NCBI GenBank assembly: GCA_013396525.1
Contig: VWYX01000217.1
Span: forward strand, 980,528-1,044,527
Origin: Chaetorhynchus papuensis
Taxonomy: Eukaryota; Chordata; Aves; Passeriformes; Rhipiduridae
Length of the DNA stretch: 64,000 nt
Reading direction: 5' to 3'
Below are positions 1-12,400 of the stretch, one piece after another. Both the position numbers and the translations under genes were made by a program. The notes under the pieces are model-generated. The model was given only the letters and a program-made list of their open reading frames with translations. It made no database searches and was not told the DNA's origin. Every line of letters starts with the position of its first letter. Position 1 is the first letter of the stretch.

Positions 1-318
1 TCCTTCTAATACTGGCAGAATCTGCATTGAAAGCTACACTGGACCAAACAATATTTTCACAGAAACCAAGCTCCTGAGCTCAAAGGAAACTGCTCCACTC
101 CCTCAGGTCCCAGTAACCAGCGGGAATGGCACCAAGCTTGCCCTGCAACTCCGTGAGCAGCTCCTTTGCTGGCTCTTGCCTGATTTTCTTGTGCATGTTG
201 GGTGAGCTACTGATAAAACTCAGTAAACTGTTCTCATACAGGGAAGCAACATGCTTGGCATAAACATTCACTGAATTCAAAGTGCTGCAGTTACAAGGTT
301 ATATGAAGCTGTGTACGC
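1..318 (-). other. RAPGEF5: RAPGEF5 3' UTR, proximal part
   Basis: This sequence follows the TGA and continues to the window edge. I see no AATAAA or ATTAAA on the minus strand here, so the polyadenylation site is probably outside the window to the left. A minus-strand ORF of 66 codons at 80-280 has no recognisable similarity. Confidence 0.8.
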
Positions 319-437
319 TCACACTCGCGGCTCTATCCTGTGAGAGAGCTCAAACAGAGCTTGCTGGTTGTCGATGACATGCAGGTGGTGGACGTATGGC
401 TTCAGCTCGTGATGCTCTTTTGAAGGAACTTCATTGC
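319..437 (-). CDS. RAPGEF5: RAPGEF5 exon 16, terminal coding part (residues 535-573 and stop)
   Basis: Acceptor ctgtcttgcag|GCAATG. It encodes (G)NEVPSKEHHELKPYVHHL then HVIDNQQALFELSHRIEPRV and TGA at 321-319. The last helix and the EPRV C-terminus agree with the human protein as I remember it. An open frame continues upstream of the acceptor but without family similarity, so the splice site defines the start. Confidence 0.96.
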
Positions 438-3400
438 CTGCAAGACAGGAGAAAGGGGATGGATCAGAAAGCTGTGCCTTGCCTGCTTCTCTGTCCTGTG
501 TCACAAAGTCACTGCTGTGCCACCTGTCACGTGCTAGATAGCCACAGGAAAGACAGCCAGTAATCCAAAGGACTTGCTGTTTCAGTGCAATGCATGAGGT
601 AACAGCTAGATACAGAAAAGGGGAGAAGAAAAAAAGAAATAGGCAATTCTGGGCAGCCAGCACCCATAAAGGAGGGCGACACGAGGACGGCAAGAAGCTG
701 ACTCTTCCCAAGAGGAAGATTTACTTCTGCTGGCAGTACAGGCAGTCCATCCCCTGTAAGGGTGGTTCAAGGCTTCCTTTGTGCTGCTCTGGCAGCACAA
801 TGGGACCTTGAGCAGGGGTGGGCAACCCAGCCTACAACTTCTAAAAAATTTTAACACAAGTCCCCAAGACAGCAGACCCTGGATGATTTTCTTCAGAGCC
901 GGTGAAAGGTGACAGCACGGCAGATGGATACAAAAGCTCTTCAAAGCTGCTCTGACAGGCCCCGCGTTTTGATCTGCTATGCTTTTGATTTCTGATCTAG
1001 GAACAGAGACAGGAGTCATGCTGTCGTTTCATGGGAGTTTACGCAGCAAGAGGAATTAGCTGTGTAACAGGCAAACTGAAGGGTGGCCTGAATAGCAGTT
1101 GTTCTCTGTAACAAGCTTTATGCTCAAAATGGGCCTGTGGAATCTCACTGTGTGTGAAACCCTCCAGCGTGGCTGGTACTAGCAGAAATTGAATAAAGAA
1201 AGCCAAGCCCAAGATCCATCAAGAATGGCAGAGAAAACAACATTGCTGACTGCTGGCAAACAAGCAAAGGTTGGAAAGCTCAATTCGTGACCGTGTCCTC
1301 AAGGACTTTTTAATAATATTATCATAAATTGATAAAGAAAACCTTTCAAAATTGCCTGAACCAATCAGCTTAACTCACACACTTCTTCCCTCTCCTTTGT
1401 TTCATTATCATCCTTTTCTCCACACTCTCCAGCTACACGAGGAAGTTTCCAGGAATCACCAGTCCCACTTGTTTCTGAAGAGTGCTGCATGACGCTGTGT
1501 GGGTAGCATGGGATGTGACTGCAGCCAGTTCTGCACGTGGCTGCTAATGGGGCTCCCGGGCAGCTGTATTAAAGAGCTCTTGCAGAGCAGCCATCTAACT
1601 CGAGCAGTGTTGGAGAGAACAGGATAATGGGATAAATTTGTGTCAGGATACAGAGCTGACCTTTTTGTTCTGAGGGAATAGGATCCCAGCAGCTGTGCTG
1701 AACATACTGAAAAACATTTGTATTTCTCATTAACACCTCAAATGACAAAAGCTTGAATTATGTTATTTTCTCAGGCTGCTTTTCCTCGCTTTGGAAATGC
1801 TATTTTTTTTTTCAGAATTTAGGATATAAATGTTATTTCCATTAAAAAGGCCTTTTGGTCTTACTTGGAACCTAACCAGTTTCTAATCCAGAAACATTGT
1901 GGCCTGCAAGCTTAATAAACATGATACAGTTCATAAACCATAATAATATTCCTTGCTTAGTTTTGTTTGAATTCCTTCCTACAGTGAGATGCCTGCTGCT
2001 CTTAGGCCAATCTGGGAATTGATGCAGTAGAAAGATTCACATTCCTGAGAGCAAAATAAGCCCACTAGAAAAGGAAACTGTCCATAAAGTCTCAATAAAT
2101 ATTCAGTGAATTCATTTCATGCCTAAACGAATTTTAGGGAAAAAAAGTGCCTACAGGGATGTCTGTATAAGCTGCTTTTTAAATGCCAGCTTCACAATAA
2201 ATCAAGTCTCTGGTAAAACAAAATAACAATTGCCTACTTCAAACTACCAGATGATATGATAAATCTCAGGTATTAACCGTGGATTTATGCTGCAAGACTT
2301 ACAGAATCACTTGGAAAAATAAAAAGGCGAAAACGAAATGAAAGATGCGCAGGGAAGATGCAAAAAACCGTCATCTCACTGAAAGGAACTAGTGTTACTT
2401 TTCATAATGACAAATAGGAGACATTTTAACTTACAAAGGCATGGTTCGGATTAATCAATATTTCCTTCAGTATCTGAATTTAAAAAAGGCACATATTGCT
2501 CCTTCCCCCCTTTTTCCTCTCTTACATACATTTACATACATTTATATATATATATGACTTACTCAAGAACCATAATACTGAGCAGCCTTTGTTTAAAAGT
2601 AATACTGTATATACTTGTGGTAATTCTATAGAACAAATGTTTAACAAAACTCTTAAAAGTACCTATTATTCTCCAAGGTACCTGTATTTATAATTAAAAT
2701 TACGATTATTATTCTTTTTGTTGGAGTCAATGCTGGCAGCTGCTGAAAAGTCAGTGGAAAAAAGATATTATTCAACTCTATTTTCCCCAAGGCTGCAGCA
2801 CAGTTCTGAACTTCTCTTTGAAGAAGAGGTTTTAGTGGCCTCAATAAATGACATCTTTAGTGGGTTTGGCTTAAAAACTAACTGCTTCCTAAAGTAGTTC
2901 TTGTGTCCCCTTCCTGTATCTAACATCTCTGCAGAGAATAAGAACACTGAGAAGGAGAAAAACAAGGTTTCTCCTCTGTAAGCAGCAGAACAAAGACAGC
3001 TGAAGTTTTCTGGCATGGTCCCTTAGGGTTGGATTCTCTGGTGGCTAATAAGGCGGAAACAACAACGAAAAAATTTTAAAAAAGCAAACAAAAAAAAGTC
3101 TTCTGTGCAGCTGAGGCACTCGCGTTCACTGCCTTTAGCACAGATCCTCCAGTGTCTAAAGCAGGCACAGCTTCATCTGCAGCCTCCCCTAGAAAAGGAA
3201 ACAACCCCCTCACTTCTTCCTACTCAACCACTTTCATGAAACCCACAGGATCTTCACACCTTCAAGACTTCTCCAGTTTCGTGAAATGTCCTTAAGAACC
3301 CCGAATGAGCAAACAATTGCTCTTGGTGAAGAGCTGAGTGAAAAGCTGTGGGGATGAGTACCATCCTTCAGCTACTGGGAGCCAAGGCAGCTGTGAATCC

Positions 3401-6400
3401 CTTACCAAGACCCTCAGACAGGCAGGAGACTGAGCTAACTCGGTTAGAGCTGGCAAAGGCAGGAACAGCAGCATACACCAGAGGCCTCCATTACTGAATG
3501 CAGCTGGCACACATCTTACACAGGGTTTTGAAGAGATGGCAATTTTTGCAGGAAAGTAATTTATTAAAATTTGGAAGCCGTTTCTAGAAACATTTTGTAA
3601 ACTAAAGCTTCTTCCAACTGTGGTTTCTGCTATGCTGACCTTCCAACAATGACGCCCTGTCTTGCCCATTGTTTAAATAATTTTTGACTACATTCTGCTG
3701 CTGTAGTAAACCTGAGCAACTGGAAAGAAAACGGGAAAAAAAAAAAAAACAAAACAAAAACCCAACAAACCCTCAAGGATGTACAAAGGCAAAATAAGTC
3801 AGAAATTTTGTCTACTCACCAAATTGGTTATTTCTGCAATGTCTCAATGACCGAACAGTATCTGCAATCATGTGCTACAAAGACAAAATGAAAAACATCA
3901 GTGCAAAGACCTGAGACAGATTCTGTCATTAGAAAAGCCTGAAAAATCTCCTTGCCCTGCACTATACAGCAAAAAGCAACTGTGCTAAGGCAGAAAATGA
4001 AGACAGCATGAGAAACTTTGCTCTTTATCTTACTGATACCATTTGATAAAACAGGGTCAATCTAGATGTCTTATTGATATCACCCAGATTAAATGAGAAC
4101 AAGTCCCTAGGAACCCAATGGAAAGTGGTAATGAAAAATAACCAAACAACTGCTCATTTTTGTTCCAGTGACTTTTATTAAACTGAAAGTCTACAGCAAG
4201 GAAGTCCTGTGGGCTGGGTGGGTGCTTTGGAGTTCAACCCCAGCTTTAGTGCATTATCTTAGGTATTGTGTAGTGTGCAGCCTCTCCTTCTGTCTCCACA
4301 TGTTGTATAATTGGACTGTAAGCCTCTTTGTGGCACAGACTGCACCCCTGAGCGCACACTTGTGTAATGCCTGCCACACTCAGGCACCAGGATCAGCCAG
4401 GCAGTGCTCTGCAGCCTAACCAGCACAGTAAAAGGAGCCTGTAATCTAAATGCTGCAGAGCAAGCACCCTGACACCTTCACAGGTATGTGCCAAGTCCTG
4501 CAGGTATGCTATTTTTACAAAAGATGGTGCTTATAGGGAAACTGGATGTTCACTTATATTTAAGCAGAGGAAAAAAAAGGTTTAAATTTGTTTTCTCATT
4601 CAGGCTCAGGTCGTCCATTTAAAAAAATTTGGGATTATTCACTACAAATCAGCAGAGGGAACTTATTTTCACTAGATACTACCCATACAGTTCTTAAGCC
4701 ATTACTTTTTTAAAATCTCACTTTTTCTGAGGCAACTCCTCACCAAATCCAGTAAGTAACAGAAGCAAATTGCAGTTAGCAGGAAAGATGTGATAGCTCA
4801 TGCAGACAGCTGATGCTTGTTTCACATCTCCCTCAAAAATTATCAGAGGTGGAAAGGATTAACTGCCTTGAGCAGAGTATGTTTAAGACCAGGATGATGC
4901 AGAAAAGCTCATCTCTCAGCATCCTGGGAGTGGCTTACAAGGCTCCTCCACAGAAAAGCTTATCACAAGAGCATGGTTAATGGAAACTTCATATTTCTTT
5001 CATCAGTAAATCAAAATAATTTTTCATGTTACCCGCTGTGCTTCATTTGCCATGAAATTACACAATCTCTTGTGCTGATGTCCTTGCACTGATTATAATG
5101 AAGTTCTAATGAGATGATCTAGATTTCATGATCAATAATGTGAGTACTGGCAGTACTACAACTTCCACCAGCGCTGCTGCTGTGATGTTTTCCAGCCAAC
5201 ACCCTTTGCATTTGGATTTTAGAAGTCAGAGAGACCCAACTGTCGCACACACTGTAACTCTTTGCTGTCTCTCCTTTGTAGTCAGTCACTGTGAGGGTCC
5301 ATCCCAAGACTGGCTTCTGGAGGTGATGCTCTAGTAAGGGAAGAACCTCTGTAACATTTAAAGCAGAATCCCAAAACCTCTGGCTTTAGTATCCTAATTA
5401 GGCATTTCTCTCTGGTTACAACTCTCTGGGATCCAAAAGTAATGCAGAAAGTCAGCCAATGTATCTGCAAAGCAAATGCTATCTCCTGACTGCTTAAACA
5501 GGTGCTTGCATACTTGTTAGTGTGATGAGTAACACACATTTCTTGCGGCTTTTCAGCCCACCAGCTACCCAGGACCATTAGCACTCTTTTCACTGAGGAC
5601 AGCAAAGCCTCAGGCTTGGGGTTGCACAGGTATTTGGGGGTGGGGGTTGAGAACCCACAGCTGCACGTACACAGTCCTTATAGCTGAAGGCTCCAGGTAA
5701 GCAGGTGTTATTGAAAATGGTAATGGCCATTGACCTGTAATAGAGTTTGCTGGAGTGTGGCTAAGATGTGTCATTGCTAAGACATAGCTGGTGGCTGGGA
5801 GAGAAAAACCTGAAGAAGTCACATTTCAATGAAGCAGCTCAGAAAATACCATGGAAATACCTTGAGATGTGACCACATATATCTTCATTTATTCCTTCAG
5901 ATTTAGTTGAAGAAGTAGGTATGGTACTAAATATTAATCTAACACTATTACAGACTAGACTTTACCCAAAATGCAGTTAAATAAACCACTGCAACCCCTT
6001 CACCTTTGCTAAAGCTAGGTAACATTCCTGAGACAAAAGATCACTTCTTTTTCTTCTCTTTGCAAATTTCCTTCTTTACATTTTGAATTAACTTTGTATC
6101 CACTGAAATCATGTCATGTCAAATCAAATTCAGTCATGGTAGGATTGCTGAGGTCTAAGAATATAAAAGAAGCAGGGATTGTAGGGAGAAAGAAGATCTT
6201 TTATTAAACCAACTAATATAGTTGGAAAAATTAATGGTTCATACTGACAAGTCCTCCTTCAGGTGAGATGTTTAATGCAGAAATGAAATATTTCAAAATA
6301 CTGATCCAAACGGAGACACAAGAAACCATCTTTGCTTTGAAATTCATGAGTGGAAATTCTACTCATTTATGACAGCAAGTAAGTTCCTTCCCCAAAGCAG

Positions 6401-9400
6401 TAATCTGCTATGGTAGAATAATTCTTTTCTTCTTTTTCTGCAACAGCAAATTTGCAGGTGAGGTTCAGTGGCTTGATCCAAATTGAGCAGGAGTCAATGT
6501 CAATCCTAATTTTTCTCAGCAAAGGCCAGAAAGTGCTCAGCACTTCAGTGTTCAGTACAGAGCACCAAGAAGGACATTGTTCTTTGGGACAAAGCCCTTA
6601 TAATTAGCAAAGAAACATGGACTGATGTGTACGTGATCACATGTGATGCATCCTGTTAGCTCATGGCCATTGACTAAATCCCTTAACGTCCAACTGAGCC
6701 AGTGTAATACCAGTGTGCAGCCTGAGTTTCCACTACACTGGTATTTAAATCTCTCCTAAGCTTCCTAAGCTTGCACTGTTGCCTGCATTCATATGCACAG
6801 GGCTGCATGAGACAGCATGTTTCTGAGAGTGTGATCTGAATGGTAATTTGGAGGAAGTGTCAATCTGAACAACCCTCACCCCACAACCATCACCTCAGCC
6901 TCTCCCCCCCTGCCATTTAAAATGCCCATTATGCATTTGAATGGAAAAGGTGAGATCCCGGCTCACTGAAGTCAATTAGCAAAGCTCCCACTGCCTCTGG
7001 AGACACAACGGAGAAGGAAAGGAAAGGGATTCTTAACCAGGAAGCCCAGCATACATTAAACATATACATGATTACACAACAAACAAACAAATGAACGTTG
7101 CTAAGACTGGACAAGCATTAGATCCTACATATTCACTAAATAAATATATGGGCCAGTGGGGGGATTTTAGTAACAATTATGGTACATCAAGGGCTAGTTT
7201 AATTTACATGTTAATTGGATGTACTTCCAAGGGGCAATGAAGAAGAACATGCTAATGAGTTTTATGCAAACACCTAAAGGTCAAACAGTTAATGGACTTG
7301 GGACAAGAAAACCTTTCATTAAATGCAAATCAGTATTCTTGTAAACTCTGCAACAAGAAAAGGTACAGAAATCAAATAGAAAACACGAAAAAAAGGAGCT
7401 CAGGTTCAAAAGTCAGAGTCTACATCTGCTTGCAAGTTGAAAGACAGCATACATTACGACAGAATGTGAAAATAAGTTCAACATCTGGTTCATGAATAAC
7501 TCCGTGGTTGTGCGTTCATTCCCAAACAAGTGTAAACACATGGAGAAAATAGTTGGGCACAATTCACCAACCACAGCCATCTGGACTAACAGTCCCATGG
7601 CACACCTGGAGCAATTGCAAAGAACATTTTGGTTTCTTGGTCAAATACTATAGGCCAACAAAGAAAGTTCAGGTTTCTCTACTCCACCGCTGTTCTGATA
7701 TATAGACTTTGGCTTTCAGTGCCATAGAATCACAGAATAAGCCAAGCTGGAAGGAAACCACAAGGATCATCGATGGCATCCAACTCCTGGCCCTGCACAG
7801 GACCATCCCCAAGAGTCACACCATGTGCCTGAGAGCATTGTCCAAACTCTTCTTGAGCTCTGTCAGGCTGGTGCTGTGACCACTTCCCTGGGGAGCCTGT
7901 TCCAGTGCCCAGCCACCCTCTGGGTGAAGAACCTTTTTCTAATATCCAGCCTAAACCTCCCCTGACACAACTTCAGGCCATTCCCTTGGGTCCTGTCACT
8001 GTCACCACAGAGAAGAGATCAGTGCCTGCCCCTCGTCTTCACCTCAAGAGCAAGTTGTAACTGCACAGAGATCTCCTCCAGGTTGAACACACCAAGTGAC
8101 CTCATGAAAAATTATCAAAAAAAAAAAACAACCCAACCCAACCCAACCCAACCCAACCAACCAAAAAACAACAACAAAAACCAAACCACAAAAAACCAAT
8201 GCAAATTAGGCAACTCAAACCTCTCTCAGTAATATCACTCTAGAGTAGATGCCATATGACATCTATAGTGAAAGTGGCCAAAAATACATCGTCAAGTGCC
8301 CTTATGCATAAAAGCTACAATAGTGGTATTTACAGTCAGTTTCATTCACATTTCAGGCATTATTTTCTTTCTCATTTAACCTAGATCAAAAGGTTTCACT
8401 TTCATTTAAGATCCCTAAAGTTACAATACCACTGGCAGGGGATAAACTAGAGGAATCTTTCCGTAAGTGATAAACAAGGGAAGCCTTGAGGGAAAAAAAA
8501 AAAGGAAACACAATTCAGAGAAAGCTGAAGCAGGAGAAGTTAAGTCATAAGAAACAGCCCACAAGGTGGTGCAAAGGAATTGATCTCACTGGGTATAAAT
8601 GAAGAGTGGACTGTGTGGCAGTGATGATGGCCATTACTGGTTTAGCCATTTTACAAAGAAGTAGAGGAGGAAGGAATGAGAAGAGAGAGGAGCAGAGGAA
8701 AAGGGCAGGGGAGAGAGACTTGGCTGTTTTGTCCTGCTTGCTCTTTTTTACCCCCATTTATTTCTTCCTGGTTCAGCCAGAAGAAAACCTTTTAGTCTTA
8801 AAAGATAAGGGAGGCAAAGGGAAGAAGAGAACATGAATGTTTTGAAAAACAGGAAGGACAAAATTAGCTTACCAGCTTTTCAAAATTAACAAGGTTATCC
8901 AGAAATGTTTTATTTCCTTCATGGATGAATGTTACATCTGGAAAGAAAAAAAAAAGAAAAACAATTACTTTTCACAACTTTTTTTTTTTAACGCAAATAA
9001 ATAAAATTACTAAACAGCAAAAAAAAAAAAAAAAGAAGAAGAAAAAAGGAATCATCCCAATAAGGACTGACACAATACCTTGTAACAATGAAACAAAAGC
9101 CTGGCATAATGATGACACGCAGAGATTATTAGATAACAACAATATTTACAGAATAGTATTTCCAGAAGAGTATTTTCAAGTTGGAGCAAGGATTTCTTAT
9201 TAAACCTGGTCTGTGCTACTTCTAGGATGCATAATATACAGAGGATGGCTGGGAGCAGGGCAGGGCATCCAGAGGGATGGCCCTGCATGTCACATCTGCT
9301 CTCCACACCCTGCAGCACCGATCCAGACATTCTGCCCATGGCTGTGCCCAGGCTGGGACAGGTCTGTCCCTGAGCCCAGAGCTCCACAGGGGCAGAGCTA

Positions 9401-12400
9401 CCAGATGCTGGAGCTGGCTCTGACACCCCTTCATCTCCCTCTGTGGGACACAATGGCTCCGAAGTCTTCCCAAAGACAGGGGCTACAGCAGTGGACAGCC
9501 AGAGAGGTTAAATACGGGACACCAAAGTGAAGTACAAAGCCTTGAAATAAGCATCATGGCTAGGGAAAAACACTTTTATGTACTTTGTTGGAGGGAACTT
9601 GCAAAGACAACAAAAAGGTCAGAGGAAAAGGGAAAGGTCTATACTTGTCTCCAGGAAGAGAACTGAACACAGTGTAATGAACTGGAGGGAGGCAATATCA
9701 GGCAAAATAAATGTTGCCAAGTTAAGATTACAATTAAAACAGTAGCTCAAGGCCATTTTCTCTGGGTTTTTTTTGTGTATTAGGTCAGAAGTGAGACCTA
9801 TCTTGGACATGAAGTACCAAGAATATGAATAGATTCCCTGTGGGAATGGAAGCTCTGACTTCAATAGTGCACCCTCCAGGTTACTGAAAATACAGGCAGG
9901 AGCACCACAACCATGCCCCCATCAGCCCTCTCCTGGATATGAGGGTACCCAGGAGGTCCATGAAGAGAAAAAGCCAACAGAATGAGACGCACTCCAACGC
10001 CTTTACCCCTTAAACGTCACAGCTGTGTATTCCAGTGGGAGAATGGCACACAGTAAATGGGACAAGTCTCCCTCCCTCTCAGCAGAGGTGCCAGCCTCCA
10101 GCCCACCAGTCTCACTGCGCACCTCAGCATTTCTCCTGTGCTCACCTCTAGGGCTCCCTCTGATACTCACACGGATCCCATGGTTTTGGGGGATTTTAAG
10201 ACTGAAAACCTGCAGAGATGCTTTGTCACATACACCCCCGCCCCCATCTGCCTCCACCTTCACCCTCCCTCAAAACAGCCAACCTGATTTATTTCCTTGG
10301 GTTTCAAAGGCTCACTGTGTGCCTGAGGGGCATTTTGTAATTGCCTGGAATTGAAATGCTAAACGGCTTCAAATGCCGGAGGAAACCCGGGGCTGGGGCT
10401 CCTATGGGGGGTGATGGAGAACTTCTGTGCCCCTGGGCTGGGGCTGGGACTCCTATGGGGGGTGATGGAGAGCTCCTGTGCCCCTGGGCTGGGGCTGGGA
10501 CTCCTATGGGGGCTGATGGAGAGCTCCTGTGCCCCTGGGCTGGGGCTGGGACTTCTATGGGGGATGATGGAGAGCTCCTGTGCCTCTGGGATGGAGCTGG
10601 GACTCCTATGGGGGATGATGGAGAGTTCCTGTGCTCCTAGGATGGAGCTGGGACTCCTATGGGGGCTGATGGAGAGCTCCTGTGCCCCTAGGATGGCCGG
10701 GCTGCGGCAGGCAGGATGCCAGCGGGGACATGCAGAAAGCACAGCATATGCTGCCGGTACCTCCAGCACCTCTCCTAACCCTGGGATACATCCTAAAAAC
10801 CAGAGAGAAAGGAGGGAGCAGGACCCTCTACACCTCCTCTGCTGGGCTGCTTTGGGACACCCAGGAAAAGGGACACGGAAAGGACACGACTTCAGGACAT
10901 AGGCAGTACTTGTGTCTATATCTATACAGTTAAAAACTGTCCATCACTTCTAATGAAAAACCTATACTGGAAGCAGAAATTTCCACACAGCTTTTTAAGC
11001 CATTGACAGCAATGTGTATATCTCCGAGGGCAGAAGGAACAGAAATTTGCTTTGCAGCCAACAACTAAGAGTCTAGATAAATTCAGTGGAGCAGAAAATT
11101 GCATCTGAACTAGGTTATAAGGGTATATCACAGTATTTTATTACACATTTGAAAAATCTGCCTGATTTTCAAAAGCTATGCCTGTGTGCTGAGAGCTCTG
11201 CATTTAAATTTAATTAACTTTTAAAAGGACACTCTGAAGCTATTTTTCATAATTTAAGAATTTTCGTTTTTTTAATTGAAACCACTTTTGTTCCTATTGT
11301 GATGAAATACAGCAATTTGCTGAGTTATTAATGATTTCTATGCTACCCATGCCCATTTTACTGGCCTTGGAAACGACCTTAATACAAATATGCCTGTTAT
11401 GGAATAAATTCCTTCGCACCGTGAAATACTTTCAGAATTATGAACCTTGGCAACATCTCTTTAAGGACCACTGTACTGAAGGACATTACTGCATTAATTT
11501 CAAAGTCTTCTTGCTATCTCCAGTACAAGTTAAAGATACAAATGCTGTCTAGGTGCATGTTCTTATACACCACATTGTAGTGCTGTGCAAACATCATTGC
11601 TACAAGTGACTTATGTTTGCTGCCTTTGTTTGCAGGCACAACATGCTCCAGAACACTTTAAAAATATTGATTTTGAAGCCTTGATAATTGTATCCATCTG
11701 AATTAATGCAAGCTCCTTTGATGTGTGCAAAGAGGGGAAGTGTCTGGTGGCTCCCGAACTGTCACCGACTGATCTGGTGAACTGCTTTCAAAATTTCACA
11801 GCAGCAGCAGCAGGTTGGAATAAACAGCCTAAAGAGAACACTTTCGGAATACAGGAATAAACAAATGAATTTGCCATGTTCAAAGACTAGGCAATTAATA
11901 ATTAATGACTCCAAGACAGTGCAATACTTGAAATACTTGCCACTTAATTAGCTGCCCAGCTCACTGCATTAGCAAGTAGTTGTACTTTAAGAGATTTTTT
12001 AAAAAATTATTTTAGATAGTAAGATTTTATCTCTTTCAGTCCTATAAGGAAATCCCCTCCTCTCAGGACAGACAGACAGGGCAGGTTCTGCTTTCAAGGT
12101 GGCACCAGGGAGGTTCGTCCCAGCAAAGCAGGGAGGCATCTCCCAACAGGCATGTCAGAGCAGCATGATGACCATGGCCACTGGTTCAGGGGCTTGCAGG
12201 GTCACACTCCTCCACTGAAGAGGATGTGGCCAAAGCAAAAGCTCTATCACAGCTCTATCCACACCTGGCAGAATAGTATGACGTTTTAAGACCTGTGTGA
12301 AAATTGGCATCTTCCCCCTGTCTTAAAAGGAAGCTGTTTATTAGTGCTATCTTGTAGATACCACTATATCTGTCACATACTCATTTTAAGAGCACTTGAA

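Larger units (their letters stand above)
3875..8872 (-). other. RAPGEF5 intron 14 (GT-AG)
   Basis: An intron of 4998 nt. It contains the CR1 copy at 7724-8104, the adjoining AACCC-type simple repeat, and a possible old dispersed repeat near 6187-6265. The remainder holds nothing I can name. Confidence 0.9.

Noticed and set aside
10341..10902. ORFs of 99, 136 and 163 codons on both strands
   Set aside because: They are by-products of the 51-bp minisatellite, whose period preserves frame. There is no splice context or protein similarity.
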